64,000 nucleotides of DNA, taken from Okapia johnstoni (lineage: Eukaryota; Chordata; Mammalia; Artiodactyla; Giraffidae). The stretch is taken from contig CM044307.1 of assembly GCA_024291935.2 (NCBI GenBank), positions 101,127,461 to 101,191,460 on the forward strand, written 5' to 3'. The notes under the pieces are model-generated. The model had not been told where the DNA came from and searched no databases. It saw only the letters and a program-made list of their open reading frames with translations. The position numbers and the translations under genes were made by a program. Of this stretch, positions 1-11,767 are shown piece by piece; positions within the stretch are counted from its first letter, which is position 1, and each line of letters begins with the position of its first letter.

Positions 1-22
1 TCCACCCCCACCCTCCATTGGC

Positions 23-297
23 TAGTATCTCAGAATATAATTTTTTAAAAGGAGTTTAATGTTTATAAAAGTTTCTTAGGCTATTATAACTAATCTTTGG
101 AATAATGCAGTATTATATGAGCTATAAACTGACAAGTGTCATGTTTTAACAATGAAATCTACTGGAAACAGGCCATTCTTATCTTAATGACGTTTTAAGA
201 CAAAATTTGCAGTTTGGCTCAGGTTGTGAAACGGGAAAAGAATGCTCCAAAGCCTGAGAGAAGGCACACTGGCTTTCAAAAGTGAGCCAGCAGAGGG
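23..297 (+). repeat. Inverted repeat arm 1 (about 275 bp)
   Basis: This segment reads as the reverse complement of 977-1250 with about 95% identity by eye; the inner 44 bases are identical and most differences are single bases or 1-2 base indels. It lies in plain upstream DNA and is not part of a repeat family I recognise, so it is probably the source of the copy. Confidence 0.85.
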
Positions 298-685
298 CTT
301 TCTGGGCTTGCTGCACGTGCCTTGTTAATGGCAAATTTATAGTGCAATTGAAGAAAAATTACCTTATAAAATATAAACTCAGATTAAAAGGAAATCAATT
401 TGCTAGATATAAGCTACCTAATTAGATAAAAAGGCTGGTTGTAGATTGAAATTTATATGATTTATTTCAACCTAATATTTGACTTTGTAATGTAACATTC
501 TTTTGAAGGTCACAATGTGTAGTAATCAGGTAGAAGTACACATTGTGGGGTCCACTTCTATTAGATTTTGATACAGATAGTGTCTTACTGTGACTTTAAT
601 TGGGTTGCACTGTAGTGGCACTGGAGCCAGGTCCTACTGATTCATGAAAGACTATTATTAAATTTGCAGGAATTTAATGAGTCAG

Positions 686-1544
686 ACATGAAATTAAAAG
701 ATGCTTGCTCCTTGGAAGAAAAGCTATGACAAATCTCTACAGCATATTAAAAAGCAGAGACATCACTTTGCTGACAAAGGTCCGTATGGTCAAAGCTATG
801 GTTTTTCCAATAGTTATGTGCAGATGTGAGAGTTGGACTGTAAAGAAGGGTAAGCGCTGAAGAATTGAAGCTTCTGAAGTGTGGTGCTTGAGAAGACTCT
901 TGAGAGTTCCTTGGACTGCAAGATCAAACCAGTCAATCCTAAAGGAAATCAAACCTGAATATTCACTGAATATTCACCCTCTGCTGGCTCACTTTTGAAA
1001 GCCAGTGTGCCTTCTCTCAGGCTTTGGAGCATTCTTTTCCCCTGTTTCACAACCTGAGCCAAACTGCAAATTTTGTCTTAAAACGTCATTAAGATAAGAA
1101 TGGCCTGTTTCCAGTAGATTTCACTGTTAACACATGACACGTCTGTTTATAAATCATATCATACTGCATTATTCCAAAGATTAGTTATAATAGCCTAAGA
1201 AACTTTTATAAACATCAAATTCCTTTAAAAAATTGTATTCTGAGATACTAGGGTTGAAAGTGAGTGATTATTTGCTGGGAAAGACTGATGCTGAAGCTGA
1301 AACTCCAACACTTCGGCCACCTGATGCGAAGAGCCGACTCATTGGAAAAGATCCTGATGCTGGGAAAGATTGAAGGCAGGAGGAAAAGGGGGTGACAGAG
1401 GATGAGATGGTAGGATGGCATCATTGACTCAATAGCCATATGTTTGAGCAAACTCAGGGAGACAGTGAAGGAGAGGGAAGCCTGGCCTGTTGCAGTCCAT
1501 GGGGTTGCAAAGGGTCTGACATGACGTAGTGATGCAACAGCAAA
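686..1544 (+). mobile_element. BovB 3' fragment, split by inverted-repeat arm 2
   Basis: Matches the 3' end of BovB ORF2 and its tail, as in the other copies in this window. It is flanked by the 10-bp direct repeat AATGAGTCAG (676-685 and 1545-1554), a target-site duplication. BovB sequence occupies about 686-970 and 1276-1544; the part between is foreign. It is 5'-truncated with many stops and cannot be active. Confidence 0.82.
977..1250 (-). repeat. Inverted repeat arm 2, inserted inside a BovB fragment
   Basis: Inverted copy of 23-297. On its left BovB sequence stops at about 970 after a tandem GAATATTCAC doublet; on its right there are about 26 unmatched bases, then BovB resumes at about 1276 with GAAAGACTGATGCTGAAGC. 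The BovB reading is continuous across the gap, so this arm was inserted after, or together with, the BovB. Confidence 0.8.
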
Positions 1545-1554
1545 AATGAGTCAG

Positions 1555-2209
1555 TTGGTTTCACATTTGTAGCTCAAAATTGGTGATGGTGGGAGTATTT
1601 ACATGATAGAAATCTGCAAACATTCTAAATCTGGGCCCTCCTTTCCCTGCTGAACTGGTTGATGAACATTTACCAGCACATCACGGGATATACTCATTTT
1701 AAAAAGGGGGAGATTTTCTTGAGAATCATGCCATCTCACACCATTTCCATGACCATACATGCCACCTCTGTCCAGCTTGTCTGAGCGCACCAAAATTCAT
1801 TCCTGAAGATTTGGTTTAAGTGTCTTCAGTACTGGGAGGTCAGTTTGGCTCTTGCTCCACCATCAGGTACGTGGGGTCTGGAGATGGCTCTGGGATACCT
1901 CTAGGGCTTGGTGGAGAGGGCGCTGTGTGTGTGAGACAGTGGGTGCAGGCCTCTGTGTATCTGTGAGCACTGGACTGCAGCCCCTCTCCCCTCATCCGTT
2001 GTTTCTTTTCTCCCCTCTGATCTTTCACAGGATGTAGTAAGTGAGAGTGTCCCAAGTGAGGTTAACCTGTCTTGGTTCTGCCTTATAAAATGCTGTAGCC
2101 TTTCTACTTCACACTTCACATAGCATTTGGCATTGATGTAATCATATTATTTATAAATGTAGTGGGGCCTCAGTTTTATGAACACCACACACAGGTGTGC
2201 AATAAAAAA
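1555..2209. other. Upstream DNA without recognised features
   Basis: No exon, RNA gene or repeat family that I recognise. The open frames here are short and overlap on both strands, as expected by chance. Confidence 0.5.
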
Positions 2210-2950
2210 TTAAATTCTTTATTTTTTTCTGTAGCTGATCTTATTATGACCACCATCCAGGGCTTCTCTTTGGTTAGCTTAGGTTAATGTCCTTTAGAAT
2301 TCCAGTTCTTTCCCCAGCTGTTATCTGGGTGTGGGGATGCACTTGTCTTGGACTGTCTTTGGGACACTGACTTTGAGATTTGTACAGTGTTCTCTGAACT
2401 AGTGCTGGTCTCTGCTGGGAGTCTCTGGTCTGGACTTCTCCTCAGCAATCTTTGCTATACAATCAATCTTATCCCTCATGTTTTTCTGATGTTTGCAGCT
2501 GCTGATGGAAGCTTCTGTAACTCTTGCCTTGTTCCTCTGGTTGTTTTCTCTGATGATACTGGGCTCTACTTCAGCTCTCACTGGCTTTGTGGAATACTTT
2601 AAAGTCTGAATACTTGGTCATGCAGTCCAACCAGCAGACTTCTGCTTCTCAGGTAGTTCAGATAACTACCGTCTTGAAGGTCCTGGAGTCAGCCTCTCAA
2701 CAACCTTCTGCAGCATTCGCGTGGAGACCTGGTCTCATCTGTCAAGTGGTGTCTATCCAGTGGCTGGGAGAGCTCCACTCAGGTCCTCCCTTGACTTATT
2801 CCATCTTGGCTTCTACCTTCAGCATGTCCTTTGTGGAGCCACCTTCTTTCCTACCATTGATTCTTTCTCCTCCCCACAGTCTTTCTGGATATGCATGATG
2901 ACCTGTAACTTCTTCCTCTTGCCACATTGGAAACCCTATATAAAACTCTA
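2210..2950 (-). pseudogene. Candidate decayed processed pseudogene, parent unknown
   Basis: On the minus strand one frame stays largely open for about 330 bases (roughly 2400-2730) with at least two internal stops, and reads like coding sequence: it contains AEVEPSIIRENNQRNKARV and later CIAKIAEEKSRPETPSRD. About 190 bases after the frame ends, the minus strand has AATAAA in an A-rich stretch near 2215-2230, as in the 3' end of a processed transcript. I do not recognise the protein. It could also be an old repeat or chance. Confidence 0.3.
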
Positions 2951-3330
2951 TGACCCAATTCCTTAGTCCTGCCTCTTAATATGTAAGAGTGGGAGATAAG
3001 TGTCTATAGTATAGAAAATCTCCTTCTCTGTTGGAAAAGCTTGGCTTTTAAATTTATTATGTTTTTGCAGACAAAATATCCTATTTTGTAGGTTTGAAGC
3101 TGAATATTACATTTTCCCCTTTTCCCTCTGAATAATATGAAATCCCAAATGTGGATGTATGTCTCCTTCTAACTTGGGAAGGGTCATACACATAAAATTG
3201 CGAAAGAGTAAAACATATTATGATAACATATTTAAAACATTATCCCCATTACATACTTGTCACTTCACCCATCCTCAGGGTTATACACTTGATGAAAGAA
3301 GGCTCTCCTATGACTCAAGAATGGTTCTCT

Positions 3331-3467
3331 CCTTTTTTTTTTAATTAAAAAATTTTTTCTCTTGGCCATGCCGAATGGTTTGTGGGGTCTTAGTTCTCTG
3401 ACCAGGGATTGAGCTGGGCCCACAGCAGTGAATGCGCCTAACCACTGGACCGCCAGGGTACTCCCCA
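3331..3467 (-). mobile_element. CHR-type tRNA-derived SINE
   Basis: Read on the plus strand, it has a T-rich tail and then a body with the block GACCAGGGATTGAGC and the end CCACTGGACCGCCAGGG, which are hallmarks of cetartiodactyl CHR SINEs in reverse orientation. Confidence 0.8.
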
Positions 3468-4014
3468 AGAGCTGTGCTCTTTTGAGCAGCCTGTTCGGGT
3501 TTGTGTTTTTAGTAACTTTCTCTTTGTGGTTTTATCACTATCAATTCTTGAATAAGTAACTATATCCCTTTAAATAAGCAAGCAAGGAACTCTACATGGC
3601 CTTCCCATAGGTCCAGACTTGCTTTCCTCTAGTGTTGCCTATCTCTAGAGACATCACCACCCACTCAGTCTTGCCAGATAACATCATCCTTTGCACCTTC
3701 TTTCCTCTCATGCCCCATGGTTGGTTAACTAGCAAATTCTATTTCTCTATGTATAAATGTTTCTCGAATTAATTTCTTTTTCTCACTTCTCACATCTTTC
3801 ACTCTAGTCCAAATTACTATCATCTCTTAACCATTTCTTAACATTGGTCTCTTGCAGCTGTTTTCTTGCATTTACTTTCATTCCCAATGAAAGTAGAGTA
3901 ATCTTAAAACAAACATATAAATAAAAAATATACAATTTATTGTATGCATGTGTGTATATTTTTCTGTATATATTAATATATGTGCATACATACATTCATA
4001 TGTATACATACACA
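3468..4014. other. Upstream DNA, AT-rich at its right end
   Basis: No gene seen. The last 100 bases are alternating AT/ATAC-rich sequence, the target into which the neighbouring BovB inserted. Confidence 0.5.
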
Positions 4015-6685
4015 TCAGTTCAGTTCAGCCACTCAGTCGTGTCCGACTCTTTGCGACCTAATGAACCGCAGCACGCCAGGCCTCCCTGTCCATCACCAAC
4101 TCCTGGAGTCTACCCAAACCCATGTCCATCAAGTCGGTGATGCCAGCCAGCCATCTCATCCTCTGTCGTCCCCTTCTCCTCCTGCCCTCAATCCTTCCCA
4201 GCATCAGGGTCTTTTCCAATGAGTCAACTCTTTGCATGAGGTGGCCAAAGTATTGGAGTTTCAGCTTCAACATCAATCCTTCCAATGAACACCCAAGATT
4301 GATCTCCTTTAGGATGGACTGGTTGGATCTTCTTGCAGTCCAAGGGACTCTCAAGAGTCTTCTCCAACGCCACAGTTCAAAAGCATTAATTCTTCGGTGC
4401 TCAGCTTGCTTCACTGTCCAACTCTCACATCCATACATGACCACTGGAAAAACCATAGCCTTGACTAGAGGGACCTTTGTTGTCAAAGTAATGTCTCTTC
4501 TTTTAAATATGCTATCTAGGTTGGTTATAACTTTCCTTCCAAGGAGTAAGCGTCTTTTAATTTCATGGCTGCAATCACCATCTGCAGTGATTTTGGAGCC
4601 CCGAAAAACAAAGTCTGACACTGTTTCCACTGTTTTCCCATCTATTTGCCATGAAGTGACAGGACCAGATGCCACGATCTTAGTTTTCTGAACATTGAGC
4701 TTTAAGCCAACTTTTTCACTCTCCTCTTTCATCAAGAAGCTCTTTAATTCTTCTTCGCTTTCTGTCATAAGGGTGGTGTCATCTGCATATCTGAGGTTAT
4801 TGATATTTCTCCTGGTTATCTTGATTCCATCTGTGTTTCTTCAAGCCCAGCGTTTCTCATGATGTGCTCTGCATATAATTTAAGTAAGCAGGGTGACAAT
4901 ATATAGCCTTGATGTACTCCCTTTCCTATTTGGAACCAGTCTGTCGTTCCATGTCCAGTTCTAACTGTTGCTTCCTGACCTGCATACCATTTCTGTCCTT
5001 TATTGAGCCCATCTTTGCATGATATGTTCCCTTGGTATCTCTAATTTTCTTGAAGAGATCTCTAGTCTTTCCTATTCTATTGTTTTCCTCTATTTCTTTG
5101 CATTGATCACTGAGGAAGGCTTTGGTTTCTCTCCTTGCTATTCTTTGGAAATCTGCATTCAGATGGGAATATCTTTCCTTTTCTCCTTTGCTTTTCACTT
5201 CTCTTATTTTCACAGCTGTTTGTTAGGCCTCCTCAGACAGCCATTTTGCTTTTTTGCATTTCTTACAATGTCACAAACCTCCATCCATAGTTCATCAGGC
5301 ACTCTGTCTATCAGATCTAGTCCCTTAAATCTATTTCTCACTTCCACTGTCTAATCATAAGAGATTTGATTTAGGTCATACCTGAATGGTCTTGTGGTTT
5401 TCCCCACTTTCTTCCATTTAAATCTGAATTTGGCAATAAGGAGTTCATGATCTGAGCCACAGTCAGCTCCTGGTCTTGTTTTTACTGACTGTATAGAGCT
5501 TCTCCATCTTTGGCTGCAAAGAATATAATCAGTCTGATTTCGATGTTGACCATCTGGTGATGTCCATGTGTAGAGTCTTCTCTTGTGTGGTTGGAAGAGG
5601 GTGTTTGCTATGACCAGTGCGTTCTCTTGGCAAAACTCTATTAACCTTTGCCCTGCTTCATTCTGTACTCCAAGGCCAAATTTGCCTGTTACTCCAGGTG
5701 TTTCTTGAGTTCCTACTTTTGCATTCCAGTCCCCTATAATGAAAAGGACAACTTTTTTGGGTGTTAGTTCTGAAAGGTCTTGTAGGTCTTCATAGAACCG
5801 TTCAACCTCAGCTGCTTCAGCATTACTGAATGGGGTATAGACTTGAATTACCATGATATTGAATGGTTTGCTTTGGAAATGAACAGAGATCATTCTCTCA
5901 TTTTTGAGATTGCATCCAAGTACTGCATTTCGGACTCTTTTGTTGACCATGATGGCTACTCCATTTCTTCTAAGGGATTCCTGCCTACAGTAGTAGATAT
6001 AATGATCATCTGAGTTAAATTCACCCATTCCAGTCCATCTTAGTTCACTGATTCCTAGAATGTCGACGTTCACTCTTGCCATTTCCTGTTTGACCACTTC
6101 CAATTTGCCTTGATTCATAGACCTAACATTCCAGGTTCCTATGCAATATTGCTTGTTTACAGCATCAGACCTTGCTATCTATCACCAGTCCCATCCACAA
6201 CTGGGTGTTGTTTTTGCTTTGGCTCCATTCCTTCATTCTTTCTGAAGTTATCTCTCCATTAATCTCCAGTAGCATATTGGGCACCTGCTGACCTGTGGAG
6301 TTACCTTTCAGTGTCCTATCTTTTTGCCTTTTCATACTGTTCATGGGGTTCTCAAAGCCAGAAAACTGAAATGATTTGCCATTCCGTTCTCCAGGGGATC
6401 ACATTCTGTCAGACATCTCCACCATGACCTGTCCATCTTGGGTGGCCCCACAAGGCATGGCTTAGTTTAGTTGAGTTAGACAAGCTGTGGTCTGTGTGAT
6501 CAGATTGGCTAGTTGTGATTGTGGTTTCAGTCTGTCTGCCCTCTGATGCCCTCTCTCAGTGCCTACCATCTTACTTGAGTTTCTCTTACCTTGGATGTGG
6601 GTTATCTCTTCACAGATGCTCCAGCAAAGCACAGCTGCTGCCCCTGACCTTGGATATGGGGTAGCTCCTCTCGGCTTTCCTGCAC
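4015..6685 (-). mobile_element. BovB retrotransposon, near full length but lacking most of the reverse transcriptase
   Basis: RTE-clade LINE. Its 3' tail begins at 4015, and on the minus strand come the ORF2 C-terminal region (4058-4768), a remnant of the linker (4926-5213) and the endonuclease region (5351-6118). The 5' end is near 6685. Compared with the BovB at 24111-26253, about 660 bases of reverse transcriptase sequence are missing at about 4985. The flanks CATATGTATACATA (left) and CATATACGTACATA (right) may be a diverged target duplication. Stops and the deletion make it inactive. Confidence 0.88.
5351..6118 (-). pseudogene. BovB ORF2 endonuclease domain, open for 255 codons
   Basis: Apurinic-type endonuclease domain of the BovB polyprotein, which nicks target DNA for insertion (family knowledge). 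Visible signatures include GISELRWTGMGEF near the start, IIGDWNAKVG in the middle and the closing G-S-D-H-E-L-L. The frame is open for 255 codons and then stops; the domains needed for retrotransposition are broken or missing, so it is listed as a relic. Expression is not indicated. Confidence 0.75.
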
Positions 6686-6714
6686 CATCATATACGTACA
6701 TATATATAAAATCC

Positions 6715-7720
6715 TGTTTATGTTACTCCTTTGCTCCAAACTCTGCACTACTTTCTATTCTTCTGAAGATAAAGTCCAAAATTCTCTATTTTTGTTCAGT
6801 CACTCAGTCGTGTTCAACTCTGCGACCCCATGGACTGCAGCATGCCAGGCTTCTCTGTCCTTCACCATCTCCCAGAGTTTGCTCAAACTCATGTTCTTTG
6901 AGTCGATGATGCTATCTAACCGTCTCATGCTCTGTCATCCCCTTCTCCTGCCCTCAATCTTTCCCAGCACCAGGGACTTTTCCAGTGACCTGGCTCTTCG
7001 CATCAGGTGGCTGAAGTATTGGAGCTTCAGCTTCAGCATCAGTCCTTCCAATGAATATGTAAGATTGATTTCCTTTAGGATTGACTGGTTTGATCTCCTT
7101 GCTGTCCAAGGGACTCTCAAGAGTTTTCTCTAGCACCACAGTTCGAAAGCATAAAAATTCTTACTTCTTCTTCTTCCCAAAGCACTTGAATGACCTCCCT
7201 TTTCCGCTCCCAAATCCCAGCCTTACTTTCTTCTCTCCCTGGCTCACTCTGCTCCAGAGGCACTAAACCTTTTATCTCTTCAAATTTCCTGTTCTCTCTC
7301 CTTCTTAAGGCATCTACATAAGCTGTTTTTTCTGCTTGGTAAAGCCTTGGTTCTCTCTGGTTAACTCCAGTTCTCAGTTTAAAAGTAACCTTCTCTTAGA
7401 AGTCCCTTCTGACCCTCCCCTTTCCTGCAAATCTCTTTCAAAACATCTTGTACTTTTTTTAAGAGTACATATTGCAGTTGCAATTAAATAATTTCATAAT
7501 TATTTTAATGTTTTTTTACTTCACTGAAGAAAGAGACTATCGTATTCATTTTTCTGGGTTTTTTTTTTTGCCTAGAATTATAGTGCCCTTTTAATTATAG
7601 TGCCCATCAATGAAGAGATGCTTTGAGTGTTTTATTTTTTCATGTTTTATCTTCCTACTAGCTAACATAGTATTTTACCCCCAGTAAATGTCCTAAAACT
7701 TATACCAATAAATAATTATT
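6715..7720 (+). repeat. LINE L2 relic, interrupted by a BovB tail
   Basis: The stretches 6715-6785 and 7153-7720 resemble the 3' part of L2, with phrases such as GATAAAGTCCAAAATTCT and later CTTAGAAGTCCCTTCTGACC. The 6786-7152 segment is BovB. The match is from memory of the family, and the outer limits are approximate. Confidence 0.5.
6786..7152 (-). mobile_element. BovB 3' end fragment inserted in L2
   Basis: Reverse-oriented BovB tail (TTCAGTCACTCAGTCGTG) and part of the ORF2 C-terminus, cut off at its 5' end. It is flanked by AAAATTCT at 6778-6785 and again just after 7152, a short target duplication. Confidence 0.8.
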
Positions 7721-7939
7721 TTCTCTATGTTTTCCCCTCTGCCTCTTGCTATCTTCTCATCCATAGGAAAGAGAGAGTTCTTTGTGAGAGATTTCTGTGA
7801 AGATCAAAGCAATCAAACTCAAACCAAGAAGTAAGCCAGGTGTTAGATTCTGAAATATTGAATTCAACTTCATGTAGCAGTTTGCTATCAGAGACTTTTT
7901 AAGAAAATGTCTTTTGAACCTTCTAATGGATCTCAGTTG

Positions 7940-8050
7940 CCTTCAGGAGCAAGTCCCTTACATTTAGCATGGAACATAAGGCTTTCAATGATCTGGACTT
8001 TGCCTCCCTTCCTCGTCTCATTTTTATCACACTTCATCCTGCCACCAGTC
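7940..8050 (+). repeat. Possible L2 fragment
   Basis: TTAGCATGGAACATAAGGC and the following ATGATCTGGACTTTGCCTCC resemble an L2 segment. Short and diverged. Confidence 0.35.
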
Positions 8051-8059
8051 CTGCCTACC

Positions 8060-8944
8060 AAACCCACGCATCAGGAAGGGGAGATGATCATCAACATCAT
8101 TATTATCATCCCCGCTAACAATATTTATTAGGAATTAGTTTATATCAAACATTGTGTGAGTGCTTGTAGGGACATACGAAGATGAAAGTCAGAATCACAG
8201 CTCTCAATCACCTATTAATCTAATAGAAGTGACAAATATGAAAGATAAATTGCAGTATAAATTAGTTTAATAGCAAGTGCCAAATAGTGGTTGAGAGCAG
8301 GAGTGCAGTTTCCTGAGATCCTAACGAGTGCTCTGCTTTGGTTTTATCTTTCCTGAAGTAAATGTGACTCTGGGAGGAGATACTTAACGTTCTGCCCATC
8401 TCTTAGAAGAAAAGTCCTATGATTTATCCACTGCTTTGTGTAATCTTCTTTCTTCCTCATCTCCAAAATTATTGTAATCATTATCTGAATTCAGGATACA
8501 AAGGAACGGATATTTGTGAGTGACCAATGGGGCCTCATCCAAGTCTCCTTGAGCCCTTGGCTCACTAACTTTACAAACTCCACTTACATGTGGAGAGCAA
8601 TGCTTGGATTCATTCACATGGTGGAGTTAACGTGATCCATTGGATAATGTCATGAATTAAAATACAAAAGAAAAGAGCCTTTGAAAACTCTACTTCCCTA
8701 AGGGTCTAATAGCAGAGGCATATATTAATTAACAAGTAGTTTTGAGACAAGGAGGAAAGGAAGTGATTAAAATGTGTTCCATGCCCTCAAAACCCCACAG
8801 TAGGTGAGACAGAACAGTAAATATATAACAATATATTGTTCTGAGAGCTATGACAGTGGTATGGATGATAGGACTGAGCACCTTATTACTGGAGAAAGGC
8901 TACACAGTAGAGATGATGTTTAAATTTAATCTAGAAGATGAGTG
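8060..8944. other. Upstream DNA without recognised features
   Basis: No exon, RNA gene or clear repeat seen; only short chance open frames. Confidence 0.5.
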
Positions 8945-8957
8945 AGAATTAGCTTTG

Positions 8958-9077
8958 GGAATTCCCTGGTGGTCCAGTGATGAGGACTCTATAATTTCAC
9001 TGCCAAGGGCCCAGATTCAAGCTCTGGTTGGGGAACTAAGATCCCATAAGCTGTGTGGTGTGGGGAAAAAAAACTCA
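8958..9077 (+). mobile_element. CHR-type SINE with 13-bp target duplication
   Basis: Begins AATTCCCTGGTGGTCCAGTG and contains the block GGTTGGGGAACTAAGATCCC, ending in a short A tail. The direct repeat AGAATTAGCTTTG flanks it at 8945-8957 and 9078-9090, exact over 13 bases. Confidence 0.88.
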
Positions 9078-9090
9078 AGAATTAGCTTTG

Positions 9091-10215
9091 CTCTACCAGA
9101 AAAGAGTGGATATTAGGTCCCCTATGTCTAATCCTGTGTATTTTCCCATCTGTTTTCCCAGAAGTAGTAGTTCTTAGGCATAACCTGTGAATAAAAATGA
9201 AACTGGATTCTTTCTTCCAGGCCTGGTGAAAGACCACCCTGAAGAGGAAGCCCTCCCAAGTGCCAGCCAGGGACAGACCATATCACCACCTCTAACTGTT
9301 CTACTGAAGCACTGAGTTTTTACTAATTCTTCTAAATGATGCTCTAATATTGTTGCATATAACTAACAACCCCAAATCTTAATGGCACAGTACATATTTA
9401 TTTTTTTGGACCATGTGAATCAGCTCTTTGAGGCCATTTTATGCTGGAATCTTCTCTACACATTTCCTCATTCTCCTTGGACTAGTGGAAACCCAGGGCA
9501 TATTCTTTGTCTGAGGGATGGTGAAAATGCAAGGGAACAATCCAAAACTCTGAAGCACATGTAACATCTCAGCTGGAGTTATGTCTGCTACCCTTATATT
9601 GGCCAGAGAGTCATGTGACCAATTCAAACATCAATGGCAAGGGGAAATACACTTCTACTACTCCAGTGAGAGGTCCTGCAAAACCACACAGAAAAGAGAA
9701 AACATATGATTCTGTAACTCATTGAATATGAATGAAGAACTGGAAACAGTAATCCACCCAAGGGTGTTCCTACCTGTTGTCTGCATATACCACATAATTT
9801 TTAGATGAAAGCTTTCATTTCCAAGCTACAGTGCTGAAAAATGTCTCTCAAATCCCCAGTCTTGTCACAACTTCCCTGTGTCATTGAAGTTGCCACAGCT
9901 CCTACCAGTGGAGTACTGTAAAAGAAGTATAACCTAGAGGTTCTCCTGGATCTGACCCTCAGATAGCAGAATAGCTGTATTCAGCACACTGCTTGGTGAA
10001 AACTATTTCATGTTGCCTTACTTCTGTTTCTCTTGGGGATATCACTCATAACTTTCATCTCCCTCTCGTATCTAATGTTTTTCAAGAAGGCTTTTTGGGG
10101 AAAATGTAACATCTTTGGGTATATGTGCCTCCTAGTTCTCCAGTCTTTTCCTGTCTAAACAGACAATTTGGGAACCTTGGAATAGTAAACCTTACCTAAT
10201 TTTAGTATCTCTTAC
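9091..10215. other. Upstream DNA, possible old repeat at 9340-9690
   Basis: 9340-9690 vaguely resembles an old LTR-type repeat (phrases such as CTTAATGGCACAGTACATAT and GGCAAGGGGAAATACACTTC), but the match is too diverged to name. Nothing else is seen. Confidence 0.3.
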
Positions 10216-10970
10216 TGTTATGGCAGAAAGTGAAGAAGAGTTAAAGAGCCTCTTGATGAAAGTGAAAGAGGAGAGTGAAAAAGTTGGCTTAAAGCTCAAC
10301 ATTCGGAAAACTAAGATCACGGCATCCGGTCCTGTCACTTCATGGAAAAATAGATGGAGAAACAGTGGAAACAGGCAGACTTTATTTTTTTGGGCTCCAA
10401 AATCACTGCAGATGGTGATTGCAGCCATGACGTTAAAAGACGCTTACTCCTTGAAAGGAAAGTTGTGACCAACCTAGACAGCATATTAAAAAGCAGAGAC
10501 ATTACTTTGCCAACAAAGGTCCATCTAGTCAAGGCTATGGTTTTTCCAGTGGTCATGTATGGATGTGAGAGTTAAACTATAAAGAAAGCTGAGTGCTGAA
10601 GAATTGATGCTTTTGAACTGTGGTATTGGAGAAGACTCTTGAGAGTCTCTTGGACTGCAAGGAGATCCAACCAGTCCATCCTAAAGGAAATCAGTCCTGA
10701 ATGTTCATTGGAAGGACTGATGTTGAAGCTGAAACTCCAATACTTTGGCCACCTGATGTGAAGAGCTGACTCATCTGAAAAGACCCTGATGCTGGTAAAA
10801 ATTGAGGGCAGTAGGAGAAGGGGACGACAGAGGATGAGATGGCAGGATGGTATTACTGACTCAGTGGACATGAGTTTGAGTAAACTCTGGGAGTTGGTGA
10901 TAAACAGAGAGGCCTGGCGTGCACATTGTCGGACACAACTGAGCGACTGAACTGAACTGAACTGAACAGT
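10216..10970 (+). mobile_element. BovB 3' fragment
   Basis: Starts within the ORF2 region just after the Y-A-D-D box ([20 protein letters not shown]), carries several stops, and ends in the BovB tail with an AACTG repeat. 5'-truncated and inactive. No clear target duplication was found. Confidence 0.85.
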
Positions 10971-11767
10971 TAATAGGAGGTCATTCCCAAGATCTGTAGT
11001 TGGCAAGCTAGAGACCTGGGAGGGCCAATGGTATAGTTCTTGTCCAATTCTGAATCCGAAGGCAGAAGAAGACACATGTCCCAGTTCAAAACAGTGAGGC
11101 AGAGACAATGAATCCTTCCTTACTTGCCTTTTTATTCTATGCAGTTCTCCAGTGGGTTGGATGAGGCCCATTCACACTGGGGATGGCAATATGTTTTTTT
11201 CTGTCTACCAATTCACATGTTAATCTCATCCAGAAATACCTTCACAGACACATTCAAAATACTATTGATATTTAACTGAATATCTGGGCATCCTGTGGTG
11301 CTGTCAAGTTAACACATAAAATCAGCTATGGTCATCCTCCATTTTCTTAGTTCCTCTGTTTCAGTTGTGGATCATTGCATGTCAAGAATAAAACCCTAAC
11401 CAAGTTAACTCAAGTAAAAAGGAAGTGATTGGGTAGATGTAGTCATGGAAACTAAAAATGTGGTGAAGCATCCTCGCCATCACTTTCTCTGCTTTCTTTG
11501 GAACATCTGTTCTATTCTCCTATTTCTTTTTGCAGAATAGCTTTCTTTGCTTATGTAACATCATGTACATGACTGGAAAGTAGCTGCCATCTCTAATTCT
11601 GTGTGACCCAAACGTTCCAGGGCCCACAGCCTTTTGACAACATGTGACCTTTGTCTCTGTGATTTGTGTTTCAATACCTGAGAAAGAGAACCGGATCCAT
11701 TGTAGGACCACCATGTATTCTTTTGTTTAGCATCCAGTGCCTGTCCCTAGTGGCCAGAGAATGTAAG
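10971..11767. other. Upstream DNA without recognised features
   Basis: No exon or clear repeat seen. Confidence 0.45.

Noticed and set aside
2348..2966. Plus-strand open frames of 81-103 codons
   Set aside because: They lie opposite the candidate antisense pseudogene and show no domain or signal; I treat them as shadows.
10572..11171. 199-codon minus-strand open frame
   Set aside because: Most of it is the antisense of a BovB tail running into flanking DNA; a chimera with no gene-like signals.
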